DNA of 64,000 bases from Alteromonas sp. CI.11.F.A3 (GCF_032925565.1 NZ_CP136708.1:2604001-2668000); one strand, 5' to 3'. Positions 53,241 through 63,183 are shown, counted from the first letter of the stretch. Notes: generated by a model not told the origin, from the letters alone. Program-made: numbers and translations.

Positions 53241-53943
53241 ACGCCGCTTTGTAGCAGCAATATTAATGGCTTTTGTGGGCGCTGGCGCCCACGCGGCCGA
53301 TGCAACAGAAAATAAACTTCAACCCTACGAGGCAGTTTATACTGCTTACAAGTGGGGCGACGATGTGGGCGAAGCTCGCATTAAGCTTGAAGCGCTAAGT
53401 AATACACAATATTCCCTCACCTACTCTTCCAAAGTTTCTAAATTCTTTTTATCTGACAAACGCTACGAGCACTCTATTTTTAAAGTAGAAGATAGCAGCG
53501 TTTTACCTATCGAATATCATTATACTCGCACAGGTACAGGGCCAGATAAGAAGCTCGCCGTTAATTTCAATACCGGTAACGGCGGCAAAATAGCGGTAGA
53601 GGATGGCGACGAGTTTGTTTGGAACGGTCAGTTCGACAACCAAATTTACCGTGTAGACCTGGCAAATCAATTAGCATCTGGCGAGACGAACCTGACTTAC
53701 GACTTTGTTAACTATCGCGGTGAGTTACGTACCTACGGTGTAGAAGTAGTGGGTAATGAAAAATTATCATTACCCTATGGTGATTTCGATACGGTGAAAG
53801 TGAAACTTATTCGTGATTCTAAAACTCGCGAAACCTTCGCGTGGTTTGCTCCATCATTAAACTATACCCTAGTGCGATTGCAGCAATTTAAAGATGGTGA
53901 AGAGCAAGGCGACATTAAGTTGAAGTCTTACACCAGCGAGTAA
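53227..53943 (+). CDS. DUF3108 exported protein
   Basis: A protein of about 238 residues with signal peptide (FVAAILMAFVGAGAHAA) and the DUF3108 pattern: LQPYEAVYTAYKWGDDVGEA, FFLSDKRYEHSIFKV and ETFAWFAPSLNYTLVRLQ. Probably periplasmic; role unknown. I favour the ATG at 53227 (MQTSKRRF) because it gives a compact signal peptide; an ATG at 53200 inside purN adds nine residues. A terminator follows 17 bases after the stop. Confidence 0.88.
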   Translation: MQTSKRRFVAAILMAFVGAGAHAADATENKLQPYEAVYTAYKWGDDVGEARIKLEALSNTQYSLTYSSKVSKFFLSDKRYEHSIFKVEDSSVLPIEYHYTRTGTGPDKKLAVNFNTGNGGKIAVEDGDEFVWNGQFDNQIYRVDLANQLASGETNLTYDFVNYRGELRTYGVEVVGNEKLSLPYGDFDTVKVKLIRDSKTRETFAWFAPSLNYTLVRLQQFKDGEEQGDIKLKSYTSE

Positions 53944-53960
53944 CTTTAAGTTACACCTTC

Positions 53961-53987
53961 AATAGGCGGGGATCTGCCCGCCTATTT
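53961..53987 (+). terminator. Terminator after purMN-DUF3108
   Basis: AATAGGCGGG / CCCGCCTATT with a short loop (GATCTG). T-rich sequence follows after a few bases. Confidence 0.78.
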
Positions 53988-54145
53988 CCATTTTTCTTTT
54001 CTATTTTCATTATTTGACCGTTTCACCCAACCTAGCTGCTAGCCCATAGCTATAGCGTGCTAGCGCAAACTATAAGCGTTAGTTTTAATGCAAAATTCAT
54101 GTAAAAATCTTGATCTTTGGGCCATTAAATAATAGGTTTAACCCA

Positions 54146-54162
54146 TGCTGGTCTGACCTCAA
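54146..54162 (+). promoter_or_regulatory. FadR-like operator upstream of fadE
   Basis: TGCTGGTCTGACCTCAA matches the core of the gammaproteobacterial FadR operator (CTGGTCnGACnT), 87 bases upstream of the fadE start codon. FadR represses fatty-acid degradation genes until long-chain acyl-CoA binds. The rest of the region 53988-54248 shows nothing else I can name. Confidence 0.7.
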
Positions 54163-54248
54163 TTTGATAACTGCGCAGAATCTTGCGTCATGAACCAAAA
54201 TAAGAGGAACGATTAGCGTTACATTTAACGCCTTCTCAGGAGCGAAGT

Positions 54249-56711
54249 ATGGCAGATTTTATTTGGTTTTTACTGGTAGTGTTAGCTTTGGCTGTTGCCA
54301 GCTATCAACGTACCAGCTTAGTAACAGCAGTGTGTATTGCTGGTGGAGTCATGATTTTAGGGACTCTGTTCGGCGATATTGGTTTACTTGGTTGGATTGT
54401 ATTCCTAGCACTTACGCTGCCGTTTACCCTTTCTAATATTCGTCAGCAACACATCACTAAGAAACTATTAGCGTTTTACCGAAAGGTAATGCCAGAAATG
54501 TCTAGCACCGAACAAGAAGCAATCGATGCAGGTACAGTATGGTGGGACGGTGATATTTTCAGTGGTAAGCCTGATTGGGAAAAACTTCACCGTATTCCAA
54601 AAGGCCGCTTAACGGCTGAGGAACAAGCGTTCCTAGACGGGCCGGTTGAAGAAGTATGTTCAATGGTAGATGAATGGCAAATTAACCATAAAGATGCCGA
54701 TTTATCACCTGAAATTTGGGCATTCCTTAAAGAACATAAGTTCTTTGCCATGATCATCAAAAAAGAATACGGCGGCTTAGCGTTCTCAGCGTTCGCACAG
54801 TCTCGCGTTCTTCAAAAGCTTGCTGGTGTTAGCGCAGTACTTTCAAGTACGGTTGGTGTTCCTAACTCGTTAGGCCCAGGCGAACTACTTCAGCACTATG
54901 GAACAAAAGAACAACAAGACCATTACTTACCGCGCCTAGCGGCAGGCCAAGAAGTGCCTTGTTTTGCATTAACTGGCCCTGAAGCAGGTTCAGATGCTGG
55001 CGCGATTCCTGATGTCGGTGTGGTATGTAAAGGCGAATGGAACGGTGAAGAAGTGCTAGGTATGCGCCTAACTTTCGACAAGCGTTATATTACCCTTGCG
55101 CCAGTAGCTACGGTAATTGGTCTAGCGTTTAAACTTCAAGATCCAGACGGTTTATTAAGTGACAATAAAGAGCCAGGTATTACTTGTGCACTTATTCCTC
55201 GCGATACAAAGGGCCTAGAAATTGGTCGTCGTCACTTCCCGCTGAATACCCCTTTCCAAAATGGACCTATTCGCGGTAACGAGATTTTCGTTCCAATCGA
55301 TTACATCATCGGTGGTCCAGCGATGGCAGGTAGAGGCTGGCGTATGCTGGTTGAGTGTTTGTCAGTAGGCCGTTGTATTACCCTGCCGTCTTCTGCTGCA
55401 GGTGGTGCTAAGTCTGTTTCATTGGCAACTGGTGCTTACGCACGTATTCGCCGTCAGTTCCGTATGCCTGTTGGCCATATGGAAGGCGTAGAAGAAATGC
55501 TAGCCCGTATTGGTGGTAATGCATACTTGATGGATGGCGTAACACGCTTTTCAACAGTAGGTGTTGATTTAGGTGAGAAGCCGTCTGTGATATCGGCAAT
55601 CTGTAAATATCACCTTACCGAAAAGATGCGTCAAATCATTAATGATTCGATGGACGTTCATGGCGGTAAGGGCGTAATGCTTGGGCCAAATAACTATTTG
55701 GGCCGTGGTTACCAAGGTGTTCCAGTGTCAATTACTGTTGAAGGCGCGAACATTCTTACTCGTAACATGATGATATTCGGTCAAGGCGCAATGCGTTGTC
55801 ACCCTTTCGTGTTGAAAGAAATTCAAGCGGCGTCAATTGAAGATAAGAAAGAAAGCATTAGCGCATTTGATAAAGCCGTATTTGGGCATATTGGTTTTGC
55901 CATTTCAAATACAGTTCGTAGTGTTTGGTTCTCACTAACTAGCGGCGTATTTAGCAGTGCACCTTTCACTGACGAAACCGCTCACTACTACAAGCTGTTG
56001 CAAGGCTACAGTGCAAACCTAGCGTTACTTACCGATGTTTCTATGGGTGTGTTAGGCGGCGACTTAAAACGTCGTGAGCGTTTATCTGCACGCTTAGGCG
56101 ATATCTTAAGTGGCTTGTACCTAGGTAGTACTACATTGAAGCGTTTTGACGAAGATGGTCGCTTAAAAGAAGACTTACCGCTACTTCATTGGGCAATGCA
56201 AAACACGTTGCATGACATTGAAACAGCCATTGATGACTTCTTAGCAAACTTCCCTAACAAAGCCATTGGTGTTGTACTTCGTGGCCTTGTTATTCCGTTT
56301 GGTCGTCGTGTTGGTAAGCCTTCTGATAAAACCGAGCATGCTATTGCACAAATGCTACAGACCCCTTGTAGCGCACGTAGTCGTTTAGGTTATGGTCAGT
56401 ACCTTTCTCGTGAAGAAGGTAACTTGTTCGGTGACTTAGAACAGACGCTTGATGATGTATTAGCAGCCGAGCCAATCTTCGAACGCATTTGCAAACATAA
56501 GAAAGCGAAACTGCCTTTCACACGTTTAGCGGCGTTAGCAGATGAAGCGCTTAGTGAAGACATCATTAACGAAGAAGAAGCTGATTTACTTCGCCGTACA
56601 GAAGCAGGAAGACTAAGAACCATTAACGTGGACGATTTCGACCACGAAGAATTAGTGGCTAAAGTAAACTCTTCTAGCGAAATGAAGAAACGAGGAGGCA
56701 AAGCTGCTTAG
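54249..56711 (+). CDS. fadE: Acyl-CoA dehydrogenase FadE (DUF1974 type)
   Basis: Catalyses the first oxidation step of beta-oxidation. An 820-residue protein, the large gammaproteobacterial FadE form: two N-terminal membrane helices (about 3-20 and 26-60), the acyl-CoA dehydrogenase core ([18 protein letters not shown], then [20 protein letters not shown] and [18 protein letters not shown]), and a C-terminal DUF1974 region. Start ATG at 54249 follows AGGAG. A FadR-like operator lies upstream and a terminator downstream, so it is a single-gene regulon member. Confidence 0.96.
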   Translation: MADFIWFLLVVLALAVASYQRTSLVTAVCIAGGVMILGTLFGDIGLLGWIVFLALTLPFTLSNIRQQHITKKLLAFYRKVMPEMSSTEQEAIDAGTVWWDGDIFSGKPDWEKLHRIPKGRLTAEEQAFLDGPVEEVCSMVDEWQINHKDADLSPEIWAFLKEHKFFAMIIKKEYGGLAFSAFAQSRVLQKLAGVSAVLSSTVGVPNSLGPGELLQHYGTKEQQDHYLPRLAAGQEVPCFALTGPEAGSDAGAIPDVGVVCKGEWNGEEVLGMRLTFDKRYITLAPVATVIGLAFKLQDPDGLLSDNKEPGITCALIPRDTKGLEIGRRHFPLNTPFQNGPIRGNEIFVPIDYIIGGPAMAGRGWRMLVECLSVGRCITLPSSAAGGAKSVSLATGAYARIRRQFRMPVGHMEGVEEMLARIGGNAYLMDGVTRFSTVGVDLGEKPSVISAICKYHLTEKMRQIINDSMDVHGGKGVMLGPNNYLGRGYQGVPVSITVEGANILTRNMMIFGQGAMRCHPFVLKEIQAASIEDKKESISAFDKAVFGHIGFAISNTVRSVWFSLTSGVFSSAPFTDETAHYYKLLQGYSANLALLTDVSMGVLGGDLKRRERLSARLGDILSGLYLGSTTLKRFDEDGRLKEDLPLLHWAMQNTLHDIETAIDDFLANFPNKAIGVVLRGLVIPFGRRVGKPSDKTEHAIAQMLQTPCSARSRLGYGQYLSREEGNLFGDLEQTLDDVLAAEPIFERICKHKKAKLPFTRLAALADEALSEDIINEEEADLLRRTEAGRLRTINVDDFDHEELVAKVNSSSEMKKRGGKAA

Positions 56712-56723
56712 CTTAATCCTCCC

Positions 56724-56753
56724 TAAAAAGGGCCGCTTCGGCGGCCTTTTTTT
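56724..56753 (+). terminator. Rho-independent terminator after fadE
   Basis: AAAGGGCCGC / GCGGCCTTTTTTT-type hairpin with loop TTCG and a T run, 13 bases after the fadE stop. Its T run touches the region where the next gene should start. Confidence 0.92.
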
Positions 56754-56757
56754 ATGC

Positions 56758-57381
56758 ATCAAACCCACTGCTATTTTATGGTTAGCTTTTCTACTGACTG
56801 CACCTGCTCATGCTGAATCGCAGAACCCGATGGTTTCATTACCTTCTGACACTTTTCAGTGTGGTAATTCAGAACAAGCCCAAAAACTTGCCCGGCTTAT
56901 TGTGAATGATAAAAACCAAGCACGCCCCCAAATTCACTGTAACCCCACCTTAGTTGCCATTGCTGAACAAAAGGCAAAAGACATGGCAGAAGAAGGCTTA
57001 GTGTCGCATTTCTTAAATGGCAGCCCTAACACCCGTTTGCGGAACGCAGGGCTAACACTGCCTTCCTATTACGGCGATGCTATGAGTAATCAGGTTGAGG
57101 CATTGGCTGGCGGCTATCAAACCGCAAAAAAGGTGTGGCACGCATTAAAAAGCTCGTTCTCTCACAAACAGCATTTGCTGGGTGAAATTCCTTTTTATGC
57201 TGAACAAAATGAAATTGGCGTCGCCTTTTTTAAAGATTATAAAACGCCACACATAGAATACTGGGCGATTTATGTCACTAAACTAAGTAGTGATAAACAA
57301 CAGAAACCATATGGTGAAGTACCCGATAAGGGGCTCGGCATTGTTACCGAAAATGGTGAAATTACCCCAATGCAACAGTGA
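56758..57381 (+). CDS. CAP/SCP-domain exported protein with unusual start
   Basis: A secreted SCP/PR1-like protein. An ATG at 56830 gives 183 residues (MVSLPSDTFQCGN) but no signal peptide. Directly upstream in the same frame, 56758-56829 encodes IKPTAILWLAFLLTAPAHAE, a textbook signal peptide, yet the frame has no ATG, GTG or TTG start before an earlier stop. Candidates are ATC (56758) or ATT (56773). An ATG at 56754 is one base out of frame. The domain spans QARPQIHCNPTLVAIAEQKA to NEIGVAFFKDY. Function unknown. Confidence 0.7.
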   Translation: MKPTAILWLAFLLTAPAHAESQNPMVSLPSDTFQCGNSEQAQKLARLIVNDKNQARPQIHCNPTLVAIAEQKAKDMAEEGLVSHFLNGSPNTRLRNAGLTLPSYYGDAMSNQVEALAGGYQTAKKVWHALKSSFSHKQHLLGEIPFYAEQNEIGVAFFKDYKTPHIEYWAIYVTKLSSDKQQKPYGEVPDKGLGIVTENGEITPMQQ

Positions 57382-57422
57382 GCTATCACTTTTAAAAATT
57401 GCGGCAATGGCAGCAGAAACAA

Positions 57423-57458
57423 AAAAGCCGGTGTTATTTAAAACACCGGCTTTTTTTA
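57423..57458. terminator. Bidirectional terminator between convergent genes
   Basis: AAAAGCCGGTGTT / AACACCGGCTTTT perfect stem, A run on the left and T run on the right. It lies between the CAP-domain gene (plus) and the response regulator gene (minus). Confidence 0.94.
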
Positions 57459-57498
57459 ATTTGTAGAACTTGTTTATAACCCTAGCTATGCCGAAGCT

Positions 57499-58134
57499 TT
57501 AGCTAAGTTGAAGCTTATCCATTAACAACACCGCTTGCGTACGGGTGTTGATTTCAAGTTTACGTAGAATTGCGCTGATGTGCGCCTTAATCGTCGCTTC
57601 TGTTACATTCATTTCGTGAGCAATTTGCTTGTTCATTAAGCCTGCACGTAGGAATGACAATACTTGAATTTGTTTAGGCGTAAGCTCTCTGAATCGTTGA
57701 AGCAACAACTTCAATTCATCGTCTACTTTCTCAAGCTCTTCTTCCATACCTTCAGGAAGCCATTTTTTACCCGCAATGATATCAACAATGGCTTGTGCCA
57801 TTTCACGTGTTGCTGACACCTTAGGGATAAAGCCTTGAGCACCTAAGCTCATTACTTGTGCAACCACTTCTACCGTGTCGCTACCAGACACTACGCCGAT
57901 AGGAATATTAGGATATTGTTCACGCAAGGTAATGATGCCATTAAAGTATTCACCGCCTGGCATATTTAAATCAAGTAAGACCAACTCTATGCCATCGTAT
58001 TCATTTAAAATGGCTAGCGCAGCATCAAGGCTTCCAGCTTCAAGAATCTGCGCGTTTTCAAAATAAGGGCCTAGCGCTCCGCTGAGTGCTTCACGAAACA
58101 ATGGATGATCATCTGCTACAAGAATTCTTGTCAT
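57499..58134 (-). CDS. LuxR/NarL-family response regulator
   Basis: A 211-residue regulator. The receiver domain starts RILVADDHPLFREALSGAL, with the phospho-Asp in LVLLDLNMPGGEY (near 57). The C-terminal LuxR helix-turn-helix reads LTPKQIQVLSFLRAGLMNKQ and ATIKAHISAILRKLEINTRT. No sensor kinase gene is adjacent, so it is an orphan regulator here. Target unknown. Confidence 0.92.
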   Translation of the reverse strand: MTRILVADDHPLFREALSGALGPYFENAQILEAGSLDAALAILNEYDGIELVLLDLNMPGGEYFNGIITLREQYPNIPIGVVSGSDTVEVVAQVMSLGAQGFIPKVSATREMAQAIVDIIAGKKWLPEGMEEELEKVDDELKLLLQRFRELTPKQIQVLSFLRAGLMNKQIAHEMNVTEATIKAHISAILRKLEINTRTQAVLLMDKLQLS

Positions 58135-58310
58135 TAGCGTTGTTGCTTCCTTTAGTTCTTATATCTCTAGGTTAATACTTTCGATTTAATTCTAAAAGCC
58201 CTATTCGTTAAAAATCACCGCTTTATTTGATTTTTTTAATGTTTTCCATTGGCATTTCTGTTTGTGAGGGTAAAATTGCCGACCAAATTCCCGCTAGCTG
58301 AGTACATTTT

Positions 58311-59039
58311 GTGCAAAAACACGACAGACTTTATGCAAACCCTCTTAAAAAGGTAGCAGATTTTACCTTCGATGAGTCAGTAGTTGACGTTTTTCCCGAT
58401 ATGATCCAACGCTCGGTGCCAGGTTATGAAACTATTGTTCATACTATTGGCGAATTGGCCAAAACAAAAGTACAACCAAATACGAGGGTGTATGACCTTG
58501 GTTGTTCACTGGGTGCAGCAAGTTTTTCAATTGCACGGGCCACTCAAGATGTGCCGTGTGAAATAATTGGTATAGACAGTTCGGATGCCATGGTTGACCG
58601 TTGTAGAAGAATGGTTCAAGCCTTCAATCTACCAAACCCAATTACCATTGTTCAGCAAAATGCCCAAGATACCCAAATAGAAAACGCTTCTATGGTCGTC
58701 ATGAATTTCACATTACAATTCATTCCGCCTGCCGATAGAGAAGCACTATTAAAACAAATTTACGATGGTTTGAACGAAGGTGGCGTGTTAATTCTTTCAG
58801 AAAAAATTAAACACCCCACCATGGCTGGCAACGAACTATTGATAGACCTGCACCACCAATTTAAGCGTGACAATGGTTATAGTGAATTAGAAGTAAGCCA
58901 AAAACGGGCCGCCATTGAGAACGTAATGCTCACCGATACCTTCAGCGAACACGAAACCCGATTAAAATCCGTTGGCTTTAAAGATGTGGTGATGTGGTTT
59001 AAGTGCTTTAACTTTACGTCGCTAGTTGCAATAAAGTAG
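58311..59039 (+). CDS. cmoA: Carboxy-SAM synthase CmoA
   Basis: CmoA makes carboxy-S-adenosylmethionine from SAM and prephenate, for wobble uridine (cmo5U34) modification of tRNA. The 242-residue length is normal. Motifs: DFTFDESVVDVFPDMIQRSV, VYDLGCSLGAASFSIARATQ and VVMNFTLQFIPPADREALL. The start is a GTG at 58311 with a weak ribosome-binding site. cmoB follows. Confidence 0.95.
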   Translation: MQKHDRLYANPLKKVADFTFDESVVDVFPDMIQRSVPGYETIVHTIGELAKTKVQPNTRVYDLGCSLGAASFSIARATQDVPCEIIGIDSSDAMVDRCRRMVQAFNLPNPITIVQQNAQDTQIENASMVVMNFTLQFIPPADREALLKQIYDGLNEGGVLILSEKIKHPTMAGNELLIDLHHQFKRDNGYSELEVSQKRAAIENVMLTDTFSEHETRLKSVGFKDVVMWFKCFNFTSLVAIK

Positions 59040-59117
59040 TTGGCAGTGCGGTTAAGTGGGTATTAATACCCTACGAACACTTATAATTAGCATCCCGTGA
59101 TTTAGCATTAAGAATAG

Positions 59118-59150
59118 TGTGAGTCACAGTTTAAAACACTGTGACTCACA
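59118..59150 (+). promoter_or_regulatory. Perfect inverted repeat directly before cmoB
   Basis: TGTGAGTCACAGT (59118-59130) and ACTGTGACTCACA (59138-59150) are perfect inverted copies (13 bp) around a 7-base loop, ending at the base before the first cmoB ATG. There is no T run, so it is not an ordinary terminator. It could be an operator or an mRNA hairpin. Confidence 0.75.
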
Positions 59151-59171
59151 ATGAAGAACACCGAGAAGAAT

Positions 59172-60155
59172 ATGACGAAACCAGAATCAGCGTGGTTTAA
59201 CGACTGCTATAAATCTATTTTAGATACGCCATTAGCCCATTGGCTACAAACACTGCCCGCGCAAATGGATGAATGGCAAAAGAGTCAAAAACACGGTGAA
59301 TTCGACAAATGGTGTCGCCTACTTGCAAAAATCCCAACGACGACACCGTCGTCCACGACGCTTGTTGATGAAGTTCGAGTGGGTACAGCGGATGATATAG
59401 ACCAATATACCCAAAAGAAAATCTTAGGCTTACTGCAACAGTTTATGCCGTGGCGCAAAGGCCCTTTCCATATACACGACATTCACGTTAATACCGAATG
59501 GCGTTCAGATTGGAAATGGGACAGGGTTGCCCCGCATATATCGCCGCTTAAAGATAGAACCGTATTAGATGTGGGTTGCGGTAGCGGCTACCACATGTGG
59601 CGCATGCTAGGGAATGATGCGTCTCGCGTGGTAGGTATTGACCCCACCCAGCTTTTTCTCATTCAATTTCAGGCTATCAAACACTTTATACCTGACAATC
59701 GCATTCACTTCTTACCACTAGGTATTGAGCAGATGCAGCCGTTGAACGCGTTTGATACCGTTTTTTCTATGGGCGTCCTGTATCATCGCAAAGATCCTAT
59801 TCAGTTTCTTACCCAGCTGAAACATCAACTGCGAAAAGGTGGAGAGCTAGTATTAGAAACCTTGGTGGTAGATGGCGATGCGCAAACCGTATTAATGGCG
59901 GGCGAACGCTATGCACAAATGCGCAACGTGTGGTTTTTGCCCAGCACAGATGCATTAACAGTATGGCTAGAGCGACTTGGGTTTGAAAACATTCGCGTCG
60001 TTGATAAAAACTTCACCACACTGGATGAACAACGTGCTACTGAGTGGATTGAAGGCCAGTCATTGAAAGATTTTCTCGACCCTGAAGATATTACTCGCAC
60101 CATTGAGGGGTATCCTGCACCACAACGAGCCGTGATTGTCGCGAATCGTAAATAA
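59172..60155 (+). CDS. cmoB: tRNA U34 carboxymethyltransferase CmoB
   Basis: CmoB transfers the carboxymethyl group of carboxy-SAM to 5-hydroxyuridine 34 of tRNA. Motifs: LMPWRKGPFHIHDIHVNTEW, TVLDVGCGSGYHMWRMLG and VFSMGVLYHRKDPIQFL. I prefer the ATG at 59172 (MTKPESAW, 327 residues), which has GAGAAG before it. An ATG at 59151 abuts the inverted repeat and has no ribosome-binding site. Partner gene cmoA is just upstream. Confidence 0.95.
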   Translation: MTKPESAWFNDCYKSILDTPLAHWLQTLPAQMDEWQKSQKHGEFDKWCRLLAKIPTTTPSSTTLVDEVRVGTADDIDQYTQKKILGLLQQFMPWRKGPFHIHDIHVNTEWRSDWKWDRVAPHISPLKDRTVLDVGCGSGYHMWRMLGNDASRVVGIDPTQLFLIQFQAIKHFIPDNRIHFLPLGIEQMQPLNAFDTVFSMGVLYHRKDPIQFLTQLKHQLRKGGELVLETLVVDGDAQTVLMAGERYAQMRNVWFLPSTDALTVWLERLGFENIRVVDKNFTTLDEQRATEWIEGQSLKDFLDPEDITRTIEGYPAPQRAVIVANRK

Positions 60156-60250
60156 GTTCAGCCCTATGTAATGCAACCGTGATGTTGGCATAAATGTTGT
60201 AACCTATATTCCCCATGATGTACGTATTCTGCATTTAATAGGGTTGCAAC

Positions 60251-61132
60251 ATGGACATACATGGGTTTTTAAAGACACATCAGCTACCAAGTACGTATGC
60301 GGACACTGCACAAAAATGGTTCATTCCATTATGCGAACGGTTAGTTAAGCACCAAGAGAGTGCGGAGAATTCAAGCAAAGCCCCATTGGTGGTCGGAATT
60401 AACGGCTGCCAAGGTTCGGGAAAATCTACGCTTACTGATTTTATTAGTGCGTATTTAACCAGCATTTACGCCAAAAAAGTGGTTTGCCTTTCTATTGACG
60501 ACTTTTATTTAGATAAGTCGCAGCGAAATGCGCTGTCGATAAAAGTTCACCCGCTTCTTGCAACCAGAGGTGTCCCAGGTACACACAATATGCCTTTAGC
60601 GCTTGATACGTTTAAGCAGCTTAAAGGCAGTGGTCAAGTTGCCCTTCCCCGTTTCAACAAAGCCATAGACGACCCCTTCCCTGTTAATCAGTGGCCCGTT
60701 ATTTCTGCGCCACCAGATATCATTATTTTGGAAGGATGGTGTGTTGGTGTGACGCCACAAAATGCTACCGATTTAAAGCAACCCATAAATAGTTTAGAAG
60801 AAAACCAAGATCCACTTGGTATTTGGCGTTCGTTTGTTAATACTGAATTATCAAATGACTACCAAAGCTTGTTTGATCAAATCGATTATCGGGTTATGTT
60901 AAAAGCCCCCTCGTTTGAATGTGTTTATCGCTGGCGGTTAGAGCAAGAACATAAACTTGCTGTAGCAACCCAGGGTGCTTCTACAGGGGTAATGTCCGAT
61001 GAACAAGTCGCGCAGTTTATTCAGAATTACCAACGACTCACCGAGCATGCACTTAAAACATTGCCAATAAATTGTGACACTGTGTATTCGCTAGATGAAA
61101 CAAGAACTATAACAGGCGAGGAAGTAAAATAA
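60251..61132 (+). CDS. Glycerate kinase-like P-loop kinase
   Basis: A 293-residue P-loop kinase of the D-glycerate 3-kinase / phosphoribulokinase-like group. Walker A is in VVGINGCQGSGKSTLTDFI (near 50-57), the base-like SIDDFYLDKSQR segment follows (near 80-90), then RGVPGTHNMPLALDT and IIILEGWCVGV. In this cluster it would phosphorylate glycerate, released by glucosylglycerate breakdown, back to 3-phosphoglycerate. Its stop overlaps the phosphatase start by one base (TAATG). Confidence 0.88.
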   Translation: MDIHGFLKTHQLPSTYADTAQKWFIPLCERLVKHQESAENSSKAPLVVGINGCQGSGKSTLTDFISAYLTSIYAKKVVCLSIDDFYLDKSQRNALSIKVHPLLATRGVPGTHNMPLALDTFKQLKGSGQVALPRFNKAIDDPFPVNQWPVISAPPDIIILEGWCVGVTPQNATDLKQPINSLEENQDPLGIWRSFVNTELSNDYQSLFDQIDYRVMLKAPSFECVYRWRLEQEHKLAVATQGASTGVMSDEQVAQFIQNYQRLTEHALKTLPINCDTVYSLDETRTITGEEVK

Positions 61133-61941
61133 TGACAAGAACGCTCGTTTTCACCGATATGGACGGCACGCTGTTAGACCACCATACTTACTCCTTTGAG
61201 GCGGCGAAACCTGCTTTAACAGCGTTAGAGTCACGAGATATACCCGTTATTCCAACCACCAGTAAAACCTTTGCCGAGCTACAGCCTTTACGAGAAAAAA
61301 TTGGTCTTACTGGACCATTTATCATTGAAAACGGTGCAGCGATATTTATTCCACATGGCTTTTTCAAAAAGAAACCTAGTGGGACCGTATGGGTAGATGG
61401 CTATTGGTGTAAATCTTTTATATCTAATAAAAACTACTGGATTAAACTGCTGGATAAAATCAAAGCGGATTTTGAAAGTGAGTTCAAACAGTTTTCGCAA
61501 ATGAGTTTAGAAGAAATTCAAAGCAGTACTGGCTTAGATGAAGCGTCTGCTGCACTAGCAGCTAAACGTCAATTTGGCGAACCTGTACTTTGGACAGGTT
61601 CTGATGAAAACAAACAAAAATTTATCGCGGCAGTGAAAGAGCGTGGCGCTTATCCTCTAGAAGGCGGGCGATTTATCCATGTATCTGGCAATTGCGACAA
61701 AGGCCAAGCGCTTAAATGGCTAGCGGCTGAATACCAAAGACAACATGAATGTCATGTTAAAACCGTCGCCCTTGGCGATGGAAAAAACGATATTGCTATG
61801 CTTGAAGCAGCACATATCGCAATACGAATTTTATCTCCGGTAAATCCTCCGCCTTCCGTTAAAAAAGACGAGGTTTATACCAGCACGTTGCATGGCCCAG
61901 AAGGCTGGAACGAAATGCTAACTCAATTGCTATCCCTATAA
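61132..61941 (+). CDS. Glucosyl/mannosyl-3-phosphoglycerate phosphatase (HAD family)
   Basis: A 269-residue HAD phosphatase of the MpgP type. Motif I TLVFTDMDGTLLDHHTYSFE (nucleophile Asp near 8), motif II ending PTTSKTFAEL, and motif IV in VALGDGKNDIAMLEAA. It removes phosphate from 3-(glycosyl)-phosphoglycerate to give glucosylglycerate. In this context, before a GPGS gene, the glucosyl substrate is more likely than mannosyl. Confidence 0.9.
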   Translation: MTRTLVFTDMDGTLLDHHTYSFEAAKPALTALESRDIPVIPTTSKTFAELQPLREKIGLTGPFIIENGAAIFIPHGFFKKKPSGTVWVDGYWCKSFISNKNYWIKLLDKIKADFESEFKQFSQMSLEEIQSSTGLDEASAALAAKRQFGEPVLWTGSDENKQKFIAAVKERGAYPLEGGRFIHVSGNCDKGQALKWLAAEYQRQHECHVKTVALGDGKNDIAMLEAAHIAIRILSPVNPPPSVKKDEVYTSTLHGPEGWNEMLTQLLSL

Positions 61942-61953
61942 TCAGGAGGACAC

Positions 61954-63177
61954 ATGGCTGATTTTTATCAAAACGGTGTGGTTACAACTTTACATAATCT
62001 TTCTCGTAGACCAACAGAGGAACTAGAAGCCGAATTACTCCGCTTTTCGCAGAAACGCCCCATGGCGCTAATTTTGCCGTCTCTTTTTTCAGAACTAGAA
62101 GGTGATGCCTTACCTCATATTGTTGATGAATTAACAGGCGTACCCTATTTATCTGAAATCGTCATTGGCTTGGATAGAGCCGATATGGCGCAGTACAAAC
62201 ATGCGCTTAAGTTCTTCGACAAACTTCCTCAGCATCATCGCGTACTGTGGAACGACGGCCCTCGCTTGAAAGCCCTTGATGAAGAACTACAATCAAAAGG
62301 TCTTGCCCCTAAAGAATTAGGTAAAGGCCGTAATGTTTGGTATTGCATGGGCTATGTATTGGCATCCAATCGTGCAGAGTCTGTTGCTCTGCATGATTGC
62401 GATATTGTGACTTACAACAAAGACTTGTTGGCGAAGCTTATTTACCCAGTCGCGAACCCTAACTTTAACTATGAGTTCTGTAAGGGTTATTACGCCCGTG
62501 TAGCGAACGGTAAAATTAATGGCCGAGTATCTCGCTTATTAGTAACGCCATTATTACGTGCACTTAAGCGCATTATGGGTGATAACGAGTACCTTGAGTT
62601 TATGGACAGCTTCCGCTATCCATTAGCCGGTGAGTTTTCGTTCCGCCGCGACGTGCTAAACGATATTCGCATTCCAAGTGACTGGGGCCTAGAAATTGGC
62701 GTGTTGTCTGAAATGCATCGCAACTATTCACACAATCGTCTTTGCCAAGCCGACATTTGTGATATTTATGATCACAAACACCAAGATTTGTCGCTTAATG
62801 ATGAACATGGTGGCTTATCTAAAATGTCTATCGACATTACTAAAGCCATCTTTAGAAAACTTGCTACTCAAGGTTATACCTTTAGTAACGAGATGTTCCG
62901 CTCTATCAAAGCGACCTATTTTAGAATTGCGCTAGACTTCATTGAGACCTATCACAACGATGCAGTAATGAACGGTCTTACTCTTGATATTCACAGTGAA
63001 GAAAAAGCCGTTGAAATGTTTGCCAGTAACATTATGAAAGCTGGTCAGAACTTCTTAGAAAACCCAATGGAAACCCCTTTCATTCCAAGTTGGAACCGAG
63101 TAACCAGCGCTGTGCCAGATATTCTCGAGCGCTTGCTGGAGGCCGTTGAAGCTGACACCGCAGAATTTATGGAGTAA
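61954..63177 (+). CDS. gpgS: Glucosyl-3-phosphoglycerate synthase
   Basis: A 407-residue retaining GT81-like glycosyltransferase that moves glucose from a nucleotide sugar to 3-phosphoglycerate. It contains MALILPSLFSELEG, the DxD metal site in VALHDCDIVTYNKDL (near 145-147), and FRYPLAGEFSFRRDVL. A strong AGGAGG precedes the ATG by seven bases. It sits between the phosphatase and the phosphorylase genes, completing the synthesis half of a glucosylglycerate pathway. This solute accumulates under salt stress or nitrogen limitation. Confidence 0.9.
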   Translation: MADFYQNGVVTTLHNLSRRPTEELEAELLRFSQKRPMALILPSLFSELEGDALPHIVDELTGVPYLSEIVIGLDRADMAQYKHALKFFDKLPQHHRVLWNDGPRLKALDEELQSKGLAPKELGKGRNVWYCMGYVLASNRAESVALHDCDIVTYNKDLLAKLIYPVANPNFNYEFCKGYYARVANGKINGRVSRLLVTPLLRALKRIMGDNEYLEFMDSFRYPLAGEFSFRRDVLNDIRIPSDWGLEIGVLSEMHRNYSHNRLCQADICDIYDHKHQDLSLNDEHGGLSKMSIDITKAIFRKLATQGYTFSNEMFRSIKATYFRIALDFIETYHNDAVMNGLTLDIHSEEKAVEMFASNIMKAGQNFLENPMETPFIPSWNRVTSAVPDILERLLEAVEADTAEFME

Positions 63178-63183
63178 TAGACA

